Shown: piece after piece, positions 54,811 to 64,000 of the stretch
How positions within the stretch are numbered: position 1 is the stretch's first letter
How the letters are laid out: each line of letters begins with the position of its first letter
Notes under the pieces: generated by a model
The model's database searches: none
The model's input: only the letters and a program-made list of their open reading frames with translations
Told to the model about the DNA's origin: nothing
Position numbers and translations under genes: made by a program
Assembly (NCBI GenBank): GCA_949152475.1
Contig: OX424561.1
Location: 18,842,481 to 18,906,480 of the forward strand
Reading direction: 5' to 3'
From: Terebella lapidaria
Lineage: Eukaryota > Annelida > Polychaeta > Terebellida > Terebellidae
Length of the DNA stretch: 64,000 bases

Positions 54811-56620
54811 TGCCTCAAGGATGACTCAGCAAAAAATTATTTCGACCTCTAGGTCAAAGGTCGTTTGACGTATCGATCCCAAAATCAATAGGGTTCTTCC
54901 CTGTTGATATATAAACCTCCGTGCAAAATTCTGCAACTATTGCCTGAATATTTTTCGAGTTATCGTCCGGAAACCAAGTTTCAAGATCAGCCTCGATTTC
55001 ATCCTCAAGGACCTCACGGACCTCGGAGCCGGATCAAAAAAAATAATACACCCTAGAGATGTTTGTCTAGGACGACGAGTCCGAAAATAACGTCCGTTTC
55101 GCTCTACGATGCACGGTTTCTGAGATATGCAGGAAGCCTCAAGGATGAATCAGCAAAAAATTATTTCGACCTCTAGGTCAAGGGTCGTTTGACGGATCGA
55201 TCCCAAAATCAATAGGGTTCTTCCCTGGTGGTATATGAACCTCCATGCAGAGTTCTGCAACTATTGCGTAAATATTTTTCCAGTTATCGTCCGGAAACCA
55301 AGTCTCAAAATTAGCCTTGATTTCATCCTCACGGACCTCACGGACCTCGGATCCGGCTCCGAAAAAAAAAAAAAAAAAAAAATTCTGCTAAAACCATAAA
55401 GGTATTTCTGCCGAAATGCCTTAATAATAAGCGAGATATAAGCCATTTTGTGCTCTGACCTTGAAACTGAGGTCAGAGGTCAAATTCAAGGTCACGAGAA
55501 TATTCAGCATATATTATTTCCTATATGTCCACAATTGATTCCTAAGCTGTAGTGTCGATAATAAGCGAGATATAAGCCATTTTGTGCTCTGACCTTGAAA
55601 CTGAGGTCAGAGGTCAAATTCAAGGTCACGAGAATATTCAGCATATATCATTTCCTATATGTCCACAATTGATTCCTAGTCTCTAATCTCAATATCAAGT
55701 GAGATATTAGGCATAATGTGTCCCATTATAAAGCATAGGAGAATTTAACATGGGAAAGTCCCATTTGGGCCGAGTTTGGGCCGAAATGGCCCACTTCGAG
55801 CAATTCAAGCGCAACGAAATTTATAGACATCATAGGAGTACATATGAGGAGTCTTATATATCAAAAAAGAAAAAAAGTTACTGAACAGATTTTGAGAAAA
55901 TGGCCGCCAAAGCCCAAAAAAAGGCATTTTTCGTCGAAAACGGCCGCCATTTTGAAAAAAATGTGAAAATCAAAAAACTAAAAAATACCTCCTTCTTGAA
56001 TTATTTTAAAGTATTTTTGTGCAAAATTTCAGAAAAATTCGCCTGTAAACAAAAAAGATAAAAATGTGGACGACGACGACGACGACGGACGACGGACGCC
56101 GGACGATGGACGCAACGCCATGCCAATAGGTTATCGGACTATAGGTCCGGTAACCTAATAATACACCCTAGAGATGTTTGTCTAGGGCGACGAGTCCGAA
56201 AATAACGTCCGTTTCGCTCTACGATGCACGGTTTCTGAGATATGCAGGAAGCCTCAAGGATGAATCAGCAAAAAATTATTTCGACCTCTAGGTCAAAGGT
56301 CGTTTGACGGATCGATCCCAAAATCAATAGGGTTCTTCCCTGGTGGCATATGAACCTCCATGCAGAGTTCTGCAACTATTGCGTAAATATTTTTCCAGTT
56401 ATCGTCCGGAAACCAAGTCTCAAAATTAGCCTTGATTTCATCCTCACGGACCTCGGATCCGGCTCAAAAAAATAGGGTTCTTCCACATATCATTTCTGAC
56501 TTGTGGTGAAAATTTGACGAGGATCCATCAAGGCAATCTAAAGTTATCGTCCGGAAACCAAAAGTGGCGGAAGAAGAAGAAAAAAAAAAAAAAAATGCCT
56601 TAATTCATGATGCCAAAGAA
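54811..56620 (-). mobile_element. Nested R2 and R1 fragments
   Basis: Three R2 head-side pieces in reverse orientation (54811-55040, 55050-55430, 56157-56600) share aatagggttcttccctgg, gttatcgtccggaaaccaa and cctcacggacctcgg. The middle one ends in gccgaaatgcctt, an R2 head. A 3'-truncated R1 copy (55430-56156, with about two 134-bp units and a complete head) lies between them. A hairpin gcttatcagcccaattttgggtcagtaagc at 56687-56716 looks like an isolated R3-type head. Confidence 0.55.
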
Positions 56621-56872
56621 TGATGAAGAAGTTATTAATGGCACAATTGATGACGGACAATAAACCACAACACTACTAGTAGCTTATCAGCCCAATTTTG
56701 GGTCAGTAAGCTAAACACAATTCACATCGGACATTACACTATGATAATAGCTCAATTACTTTCGGTGGCTAATCTCAAAAATATATATCTATTTGTAAGA
56801 TTTATATATTGATAATGGACGCAAATGAGCATGTACATAGTTTTCGCTAAAAACAATTTAAATTTATTGTGG

Positions 56873-56878
56873 TTATCC
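56873..56878 (-). terminator. Probable poly(A) signal of Cactin
   Basis: AATAAA on the minus strand, about 155 nt beyond the Cactin stop codon. Confidence 0.5.
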
Positions 56879-57033
56879 AGATCCAACTCATGCCCAGATA
56901 TGCAACATTTCCACATGCAAAATATCTTACTGCATACTATTTCGATCATACTGTACATGAACATGTTCCATTAGTATTTTATACTAAGTTACAGTAACAT
57001 ACATACACATGTACATCTAAAGTCAAACATATC

Positions 57034-59067
57034 CTAGCGTCGGTATCTGTATCGTTTGAAGTGAAACCACAGCTGGAAAATGTTGTTGTGGAACTGGCAT
57101 CTAAAGCCCCGTTTGTACGAGTACTCCCACTCACGGTTGACAATTTTAAAAGCAATGTCCTCATACGGTGGCCCTGCCTTGAACCGGAGCATCCCAAAGT
57201 CTGGGTTGTCTTCCAGAGGGGTCAAGTGATACTCTGGAGTTTTGGCTTTGTCTATGAGATCTGGATAGAAGATATTGAACTTGTATCCCTGCACAATCTT
57301 GGGTGGAGGGTTATCAATGTCATAATGTGTCTGATTGTACTTGTTCCACTCAAAGCCTGTGTGCACCCTGTTGAAGAAACGTGGCTTCCTTGGTCGGTAT
57401 TTGTCTGACCATAACAGGTTCTGGTCAGCCAAAGGCACCTCTACACTGAACTGAGCCTCGTCATTTGTCATGCCTTCTCGAGCACGCTTCACCAAGTCTG
57501 CATCAGAGTCCTTCTTTACTTTGCCAGTCTGCTGAAGCTGCATTCTTGCGAAGTCTAGTCTCTTCATATCATCTTCTGGATCATACACAATAGCATCTGG
57601 ATTCAGCTCAGAGAATTTGAGTAGTTTTGGGCTGTAGCTGCCTTTCTCATAGTCTGCATAGCTCTGTGCATACAGATCTTCCTCTGTGATGACAGTGTCA
57701 TCAGGCTCCTCTCCTTCCTCACTGCCTGATTCTCCCCCGCCCGATTTGTCAGCCTCTGACTCACTGTCTGACTTGGCACCACTTGGTCCCGCAGCAGGAC
57801 TATCATCAGCTGAGTCCTCGGTTTTCTGTTCCTCCGCAGCACCAGCATCGCTGCCACCCTCAGAACGGCTGATTGGAAACAGAGGCTCGCTTGAGATTCC
57901 CTGGTCCTGTTTCAGTTTGAAGAGCTTGCGACGTAGCTGTTCCTGGTGCTTCTCCCGCAGTCTGGATCTGGCCACGTGAGCTTTAAGCTTCTGCAGTAAG
58001 GACTCCCAGTAACCAACATCAACTCCCTCACCTCCACTCAGCTTCTTCCCTATCTGTGTTTCCAACATAGCCAGCTGCTCCATGCTCTTGCCTTTGAAGA
58101 TGTCATTCACATCATCGCTGACAGACGTGTTGATGCCTGACCGCCGGTCTCCAACGTAGTCGCGCCCTGACGGATCCATTTTTTTCAAGGTGTCTATTTC
58201 CTCCTGCACTATGGTTGTTATGTCTCGCCAGTAGTCAACATTTTTCCCTTGTTCAAGCTCCATGTAGACTTTGATATCTTCCAACAGATCCTCAAGGTCT
58301 GTCACAGTCAATCCATTCAGGTATGTATAAGGTTCATGCATTTCAACTGAGAAGTCATCATCCTCTGCACTGATGTACTTGCCGAGCAGGTCGATGGGTT
58401 TGGCGCGACCATCCTGTATGCGAATATTTGACCTGAGCTTGGCCTGGTGTAGATGGAAGTTGTCTTCTTGCTCTTCCCACTCCCGATAATACTCGGCCTC
58501 CTTAGAGCGCTGGAGCATCTCACGCTCGTTATCACGCTCCTCTCGCTCTCGTTCTCGCTCCAGACGCCTCTTTTTCACCTTCTCTAATTCCAACTTGTTC
58601 TCGACCATCTTCTGCTTCTGCAGCTTCTCGATGTCCTCCTTTGGGGCATTTTTGATTCCCAACTTTTCTAACTTTTTTGACCAAACAAATGTATCAAGTA
58701 AATGTTCATCTCCAAATGGATTGTCTGTGTTTGTATAGCCCATATATTCCTCATCCCAGCCCATGTTCGCTTTTCTCTTTCGTTCTTTGCCTTCTTTCTT
58801 TAGTAATCGTCTTGCACGTTTTTCTTCTGGAGTTTCCAGAGCTTTCAGCAGCTGCTTTTCTTTTTTCTTCTCCGCCTTCAGGATTTCAATCTCAGCTGCC
58901 GTGAGTGGCCTGTCCGGTTCATCTGAATTGCGGCGATGTCTGTCTGATTTTGAGCGATCCCTTCCATGTGAACTCTCATCCTCATCACTTGAATGTCTTC
59001 TTCTGTGGGAAGATTTGTGATGTCTTTCGCGTGATGAATGACGTCTTTTCTTCTTTTCCTTGCCCAT
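57034..59067 (-). CDS. CACTIN: Cactin, complete, single coding exon
   Basis: The product is 677 aa. Cactin is a conserved nuclear protein that works with the spliceosome, and it was first found as a partner of the I-kappa-B protein Cactus. In several animals it restrains Toll/NF-kB signalling. Seen here: an RS/RH-rich start (1-50), charged coiled-coil stretches, and the family block MGWDEEYMGYTNTDNPFG near 100-120. The central domain (about 180-370) includes SAEDDDFSVEMHEPYTYLNG. An acidic linker (about 400-465) follows. The highly conserved C-terminal domain (about 550-677) has GYKFNIFYPDLIDK, AGPPYEDIAFKIVNREWEYS and the terminal FHFKRYRYRR. It is slightly shorter than the roughly 720-760 aa of fly and human proteins. 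On the minus strand, ctaatttttttccag| lies nine bases before the ATG, so there is at least one 5' UTR intron. This argues against a processed retrocopy. Confidence 0.96.
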   Translation of the reverse strand: MGKEKKKRRHSSRERHHKSSHRRRHSSDEDESSHGRDRSKSDRHRRNSDEPDRPLTAAEIEILKAEKKKEKQLLKALETPEEKRARRLLKKEGKERKRKANMGWDEEYMGYTNTDNPFGDEHLLDTFVWSKKLEKLGIKNAPKEDIEKLQKQKMVENKLELEKVKKRRLEREREREERDNEREMLQRSKEAEYYREWEEQEDNFHLHQAKLRSNIRIQDGRAKPIDLLGKYISAEDDDFSVEMHEPYTYLNGLTVTDLEDLLEDIKVYMELEQGKNVDYWRDITTIVQEEIDTLKKMDPSGRDYVGDRRSGINTSVSDDVNDIFKGKSMEQLAMLETQIGKKLSGGEGVDVGYWESLLQKLKAHVARSRLREKHQEQLRRKLFKLKQDQGISSEPLFPISRSEGGSDAGAAEEQKTEDSADDSPAAGPSGAKSDSESEADKSGGGESGSEEGEEPDDTVITEEDLYAQSYADYEKGSYSPKLLKFSELNPDAIVYDPEDDMKRLDFARMQLQQTGKVKKDSDADLVKRAREGMTNDEAQFSVEVPLADQNLLWSDKYRPRKPRFFNRVHTGFEWNKYNQTHYDIDNPPPKIVQGYKFNIFYPDLIDKAKTPEYHLTPLEDNPDFGMLRFKAGPPYEDIAFKIVNREWEYSYKRGFRCQFHNNIFQLWFHFKRYRYRR

Positions 59068-59076
59068 TGCTATTTC

Positions 59077-59092
59077 TGGAAAAAAATTAGTT
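59077..59092 (-). other. 3' splice site in the Cactin 5' UTR
   Basis: On the minus strand ctaatttttttccag precedes aaatagcaATG. It has a branch-like ctaat, a pyrimidine tract and AG. The 5' exon must lie further right, between here and about 62.5 kb. Several candidate donors exist (for example cag|gtaact near 60978 on the minus strand) and I could not choose among them. Confidence 0.6.
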
Positions 59093-59280
59093 TGAATTAT
59101 TCAAGGGGAAGCCTCGAGGAAGTTTTATCATTCAATGGGAAGGATAGGAAACATTTAATTGTGGTGCAATCTCTGACTCTGTGATCTTTATCATTGACAG
59201 CACTCGATGTTTCACTTTCACTGTCATCAAACAAATATGGATGCTTTGACTTCCCAGCTGCTTACAATGATCTAGATCTA

Positions 59281-59650
59281 CGAGCCATCCGTCCTAAATT
59301 TGCCGCGGGGTACAGGTGATAAGGCCGCCAAAGTGATCAGGCCGCCATCAAACTACAGGTTAAGTGATGGATGATGAGTGTTATGACACTCGTGCATACG
59401 GGTATGATAATATGCGGCCTGATCACTTTGGGGGCCTTATCGCTTGGTAACCTTTGCCGCATCCCAAAATTCGCCAACTCAATTTTATCAGAGCTCAGAA
59501 ACTCGTTTTATGGAAAACAAACTGCTGGTGCAAAGGTTGAATATCAGAGTCTCGATTGATGATTGAACTAAATGGTTTCATTTGCATTGCAAGGTCTGAA
59601 AACCCTATTGGCGAATTTGGGAATGCGGCGAATTTAGGATGGACGGCTCG
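59281..59650. mobile_element. MITE with 26-bp inverted ends and TA duplication, host of a nested MITE
   Basis: The ends cgagccatccgtcctaaatt... (59281-59306) and their complement (59625-59650) match closely. TA flanks both (59279-59280 and 59651-59652). The inverted match resumes inside (atcccaaaattcgccaa at 59461 and ttggcgaatttgggaat at 59608) once the nested element is removed. The empty element would be about 216 bp. Confidence 0.75.
59307..59452. mobile_element. 146-bp MITE nested in another MITE, 8-bp target duplication
   Basis: TTTGCCGC occurs on both sides (59299-59306 and 59453-59460). The ends ggggtacaggtgataaggcc and ggccttatcgcttggtaacc are imperfect inverted repeats. A longer inner inverted repeat follows (gccgccaaagtgatcaggcc / ggcctgatcactttggggg). 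An 8-bp duplication is typical of hAT elements. Confidence 0.75.
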
Positions 59651-59735
59651 TAGTGTTCGATATTCAGCATTTAAATCCTGAACAAACATCTGTCAATATC
59701 ATATAGATTCTAAATTGACTAGTATAGGCCTAGTA

Positions 59736-60228
59736 TAGGGCTGGAAAGCGGAAGTACTGATCGATGATAAATTCCAATGAATTTCGGACTGGGGATAAGC
59801 ACCTGACGCCTCCCTATCTTTTAACATGGGGGTGCATTTAATATGGTGATTTTAAGTATATGAATGATGTCTTTAGTGTATTATAGTATCCATACACGAT
59901 GAAGATATACAAAAACTGTTGTAGAAGATAAAAATTGTCCAATTCCACAACATATCCAAGCTTCAAACAGGCACTGAAAAAAACGGCACTTTGAATAAAG
60001 CCTTGCTCTAGCAAAATTGCCTTCAGACGTCCTGTTATTCTAATGAATTTTGACACAAGTATACCTGCTTTGTATTTTCGCTAAAGTTATTTGACACAAG
60101 ACATATTATTTCAGCAGTTATTGACGTTGTTAGAAATGGGCAATAATTGGGTTTATCCCCGGCGACGCCTTATTCACGAATATTTCATTGGAATTTATCA
60201 CCGATCATACTTCCGCTTTCCAGCCCTA
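59736..60228. mobile_element. MITE of 493 bp with long inverted ends
   Basis: tagggctggaaagcggaagt... (59736 to about 59781) is inverted at about 60184-60228 with few mismatches, and the match continues more loosely to ggggataa / ttatcccc. TA lies on each side (59734-59735 and 60229-60230). There is no coding frame. Confidence 0.65.
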
Positions 60229-60235
60229 TATCTAT

Positions 60236-60770
60236 TAGGGCTTATACGAGTAGTTGAGTACTCGTTGACGGTTACAAAAAGGCTTCTAACCGGTTAGGAA
60301 TTGGCTAACCGGTTACTAGTGAATTTCAAGAAGTGATAAAAAAACCGTACATTCTCCAGTAATTCTGAGCTTTTTGTTCCCTTTTTTGGGCGTGTAATGT
60401 TGTTTTTCACGCCGTCATTGTAATTTATGCCACTACATCGGTTCAGCATGTGCGAGTTCCATTGTTTTGTCAACTTTCGTGGTTATGTTTTCAATTGATT
60501 ACGAGACTGCGTGCAACATTTAATGTAACTGTCTGCAGCGTTTGCTGCCAGACGATCAGACGTGTGCTTATTTCGAATTTTCGATGTCCCGGCAATAGTA
60601 TAGGTGATTTCAGACCTACGATTAAGCATTTTCATGTATACGACTACTACATTGGAATCTTCCCAAACTTGAGTCTCGAGTGATGTTGCAATATAACGAG
60701 TAACCGGTTAGTAACCGGTTACACACTGCCGAGTACTCGGTTACGAAAATCTCTACTCGTATTAGCCCTA
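60236..60770. mobile_element. hAT-like MITE of 535 bp with perfect 8-bp target duplication
   Basis: ATATCTAT flanks both sides (60228-60235 and 60771-60778). The ends tagggcttatacgagtag and ctactcgtattagccc-ta form an 18-bp inverted repeat with one mismatch. Inside are repeated subterminal aaccggtta motifs near both ends, as transposase-binding sites often are. It abuts the MITE at 59736-60228. The interior shows no clear transposase. Confidence 0.8.
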
Positions 60771-60778
60771 ATATCTAT

Positions 60779-62547
60779 ACAGATTCTGGCATTTCTTTGC
60801 CCGACTCGCCACTCTTAATCAGGTAGGCTAATACATTTGATAATACGTCAACGAGACGTTCAGTCCCCAGGTGGACAAACCGAGATTTAGGGGAGCTAGA
60901 TCTAGGAGAGAACATATTAGGCCTAGTTTTTTTTATCTAAAAACAAGACCATACAACAACCAACTAGTCTTTAGTTACCTGCTTAGTAGTACTGGTATAT
61001 ACAAATCTAAATAGATCTAGATCAAGTAGAATACTTTCAAACACGATCTTCAGTTTTGTAACTTTTGTTTTGGTCACCTCGCTTTGGCCATAAGAACTTT
61101 GTAATAAACACCGACCAATCTTTTGGGATCCCACTTCTACCGTATTCTCTCGTAAATACTTCTAACATACATTGTACATCCATGTTCGGATAACATGGAG
61201 GGACTTAGGGAATTCCACAATGAAATTCAGTATAGCAAACTTCAAAAGGATAATGTTATACAATTCGTTAAATAAATCATCGACAGCTTACTTCCAATAG
61301 TTTCATCATCGAAATGAAACCGAAATCATCGAAAAGAAAACCAGCTAAAACCGAAACATCATAATTATCTGGGTTTCTACGTTGTCATATAACCTATGAT
61401 AAGAACCTGTCTGACCCCGCATATGTTTCTGACAAAAACCTAGTGCTGTATATTTTTTTAACTGTACTTGGAACACATCGTCATTTCAAGGTCACCAAGA
61501 GACCTACAACATGGAACTTTGCATGTAATACACACCAGCTATATTTGTATTGAATCACATGTTCTGGCTTGGTTTCTGAATAGAGTATCAGTGCAATTCA
61601 ATGTCACATTGAAGTGCGCAGAGAAATTGTATCAATTATGACTTACTATGTATACGTGTATGCTCTTGATGCATACCTAAGCTTTTGGATTTTTTTTTCC
61701 AATGTACGTTTGAAAGCAAGGACACTGGATCACTTGGATTACATGTACATAACATCACACGCAGAGGTCAAGACAAGGTGCACCATATATGGCTTCCTGT
61801 GTTAATAATAAAAAAAATTGTGCTCCATCGTGAAGAATTCATTGTCCAAGTATGTGCACTGAATTTCAGGCAATTTTTCCCAGTTCACAATATATCAAGC
61901 AGTACATATTTTTATTCATTCATGGATCTTTTGAACCCAAGCTTCAGACACACTAACAGTTTCGCAAAAACAAAATCACTATTATGATAGCATTATGTGA
62001 TAGCCTTTCACCACATAACCTAGCATCCTGCAGTTAAATACTAGCCAATGTGTGTGAGTAATGGCTGATGTTAACAGTGTGGTGAATATTGCTCTTAGAT
62101 GCATTTTACTTTGATACTTTTGAATGTGTGTGCATCCTATTATTTTTGATATAGTGCATTTTGATTGTGTTTATGTACTTTTTGTCTTTTGTTTTTTAAA
62201 TCAAAATCATCCAGATTGAAGCTTGACCCAACAAAAATACAATGTTCTCACAAGTACTCCGACTTCAAAAATATTTCATGTTAAATCCTTTATTCCTAAC
62301 AACACTATGTGAGACAATTCATACCTGTTTATCATTAACAATGACTTCAGAAGTAAATTGTGAACTATCTTGCAGTGAGATCATTGGAAAACTTATACTG
62401 ACCGTGCAAATTGATGCTGGCAGTTTTCTGTGAGTAATGCCACTGTATAGATGCGCAATACTGATGAAGTTTTGTGAAATCAGTAGTGTACACTCAAACA
62501 AAACAGCTTAGAAACACTGAACACAACAAATACAGCAATTACAATTG
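60779..62547. other. Intergenic stretch between Cactin and Nup133
   Basis: AT-rich, with no supported coding exon. It should contain the Cactin promoter and 5' UTR exon(s) on the minus strand. Possible donors such as ggaa|gtaagc near 61290 were noted but cannot be confirmed. Confidence 0.3.
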
Positions 62548-62553
62548 TTTATT
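62548..62553 (-). terminator. Probable poly(A) signal of the Nup133 gene
   Basis: AATAAA on the minus strand, about 225 nt past the stop codon at 62777-62779. Confidence 0.5.
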
Positions 62554-62776
62554 TGATCAAGAACACAAATATCAAAGTATCAGTACAAAACAAAAGCAGT
62601 ATGTTGTCAGTCATAACTTATGAATGTTGAAGTTCAAGGTACATGTACCAAGCTTGACATTGATATACCACAACTATCTCTCTGGTATATTTGGCATTCA
62701 AACAGCATAAATGAAGCCACTCATACCAGCACCACAAAAATACAACTTACACCTACATGTACATGATATGAATGGC

Positions 62777-63974
62777 TTATGAGACACTGAGAACACGGTG
62801 GATTTGTTCAAAACTTGCTTTGACAAGGAACTGGAAGTGAGTGTCAGTTTTCATGGACGCCAGTTCTGGGTTGTTGAGTATCGTGTCAGCACTTGGCAGT
62901 TCCTCCTTCAAGTTGTAACCTGGAGGAAAATATTCAGAACGTTGTGCATTTCTGTAGAAACACATAATTCTCATTATTACGATAAGTCTTTACAGTATCG
63001 ATTTTGCAAAACCTCACCATAATGCTAGCATGCTGAACCTGGCATTTAGCACGTGCTACCTAGCCTACCTTTGCCTGACCTAGCATCTTGCGATTCGATG
63101 CAAGTATCGTGTGTGCGAGCATCATTTGATGCAGGCTAGCAATTAGCATGTAGCATTCGCACAGCTGTTGAGGTTGTGCAAAATCGGTACTTCATGTTCG
63201 ATGGCTCATCGAGGAGAACAACAAACTATTTTTACCTGTGCTATGTGCAAGCTCGACTGTCCTGAAGAAAACAGTGTCGCGACAGCTCTCCAGGTGATCG
63301 TCTGCACTGATGCTGCTCCAGCTGTCACAGAAACCACTGCTCAGTCACATATCGTGTATCGGTATCAAACATGTGTAGTTACTTCAAACTTCAATGCTCA
63401 TAATTTATGAGGAAAGGGACATATATTATGAGATAATTAGATTAGAGTGATGTGTATGACTTTACTTACTTGTCTCTGAGGATTGCACGGCTCCAGATCT
63501 GTTGTAACAGGATCAAGTAGTCAGGGTCGTTCTGAAACAAAACATTCATGTAGAGACTTAGTACAGTTCATGTTGAGAACTCACGGGTCCTCAGTCCTCA
63601 TTTCGGAGATATTCGCTATTATGTCTTACCGTAATTATTCAATTAGTTCGAACAGCTAAAAATAATTAAATTTTGAAATGTTTGAATTATTAGATTCACG
63701 ATAAAATCGTCCGTTAAAGCGGCAAAAACCCCCAAACCCAGATTTATCAAACATACGCGAGTTGACAGATACCGTTCATCGATTGATTGCTTGTACTGTA
63801 AGATTGATAGGTTGACCGGTACAAAGTTTATTTCTAGATTGCTGGTAGATATCTTGGAAACGACTGTCAACGGGAGAATGTGAGAAATCTAACCTTATTA
63901 ATGTAGGACAGGAGATCGAGTGCCTTCTTGAAATCAAACTCATTGGACTGGGTGTTGAAATCCCCAATGTAAAG
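62777..63974 (-). CDS. NUP133: Nup133 homologue, C-terminal four exons (partial, continues beyond the window)
   Basis: The exons on the minus strand are 63974-63894, 63531-63470, 63321-63236 and 62919-62777 (stop). All introns are GT-AG and every junction keeps the frame. The encoded 117 residues start LYIGDFNTQSNEFDFKKAL and continue DLLSYINK, NDPDYLILLQQIWSRAILRD, NWSSISADDHLES and RDTVFFRTVELAHSTGYNL. They end PELASMKTDTHFQFLVKAS...RVLSVS. This follows the C-terminus of vertebrate Nup133 (ALxLLEYID..., RDNWSSS, DSIFVKIL, SLKSNPYFEFVLKANYE) block for block. Nup133 is a scaffold subunit of the Y-complex of the nuclear pore, and its C-terminal helical domain contacts Nup107. The N-terminal beta-propeller and most of the protein lie to the right, outside the window. 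A splice acceptor (ttattcag|) precedes 63974. Confidence 0.85.
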
Positions 63975-64000
63975 CTGAATAAGGAAAATGATATCACCAT

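Noticed and set aside
60900-61300. Cactin 5' UTR exon
   Set aside because: Donor-like sites exist near 60978 and 61290 on the minus strand, but none is distinguishable from chance without transcript data.

Overview
This is animal nuclear DNA. The evidence is GT-AG introns in at least two genes, two conserved eukaryotic proteins (Cactin and the tail of Nup133), a Ty3/Gypsy LTR retrotransposon, a LINE fragment, a tRNA-derived SINE, and very dense small DNA transposons and satellite arrays. The unique sequence is AT-rich. The mix of an IFIT-like TPR immune gene with many repeat-bearing elements suggests a marine invertebrate (mollusc, echinoderm or amphioxus grade). I cannot name the species from the sequence alone.

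Only three host genes are supported. (1) 15491-19365 (+): a two-exon IFIT-like tetratricopeptide gene encoding about 918 aa, with a possible TIR-like C-terminal module. (2) 57034-59067 (-): Cactin, with its whole coding region in one exon and a 3' splice site just upstream of the ATG. (3) 62777-63974 (-): the last four exons of a Nup133 homologue, which runs off the right edge of the window.

Layout. 1-8.9 kb: interspersed repeats, foldback elements, a SINE and a decayed LINE tail. 9.1-14.6 kb: a 2,748-bp tandem duplication that is nearly perfect by eye. 15-20.6 kb: the IFIT-like gene. 20.6-35.3 kb: hairpin-headed elements carrying internal tandem arrays, including about 17 copies of a 148-bp unit at 22.7-25.3 kb. 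35.3-49.3 kb: a 13.9-kb GC-rich Ty3/Gypsy element on the minus strand with apparently identical LTRs, inserted in a roughly 120-bp satellite. Besides gag and pol it has two extra overlapping reading frames. 50-56.7 kb: more degenerate arrays and nested fragments. 57-59 kb: Cactin. 59.3-60.8 kb: four short terminal-inverted-repeat elements, one nested in another. 62.8-64 kb: Nup133 tail.

The three genes do not form a pathway unit. Cactin and the IFIT-like protein both belong to families linked to innate immunity, but nothing here shows a functional connection. The most distinctive feature is a set of non-coding repeat families with the same build: a terminal hairpin, a CGTCC-type simple repeat, an AT-rich body, and a tandem array rich in TCAAGGTCA motifs or in a conserved CTCGGAAACGG core. 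This build resembles non-autonomous Helitron/Helentron (DINE-1-like) elements. The assignment is inference.
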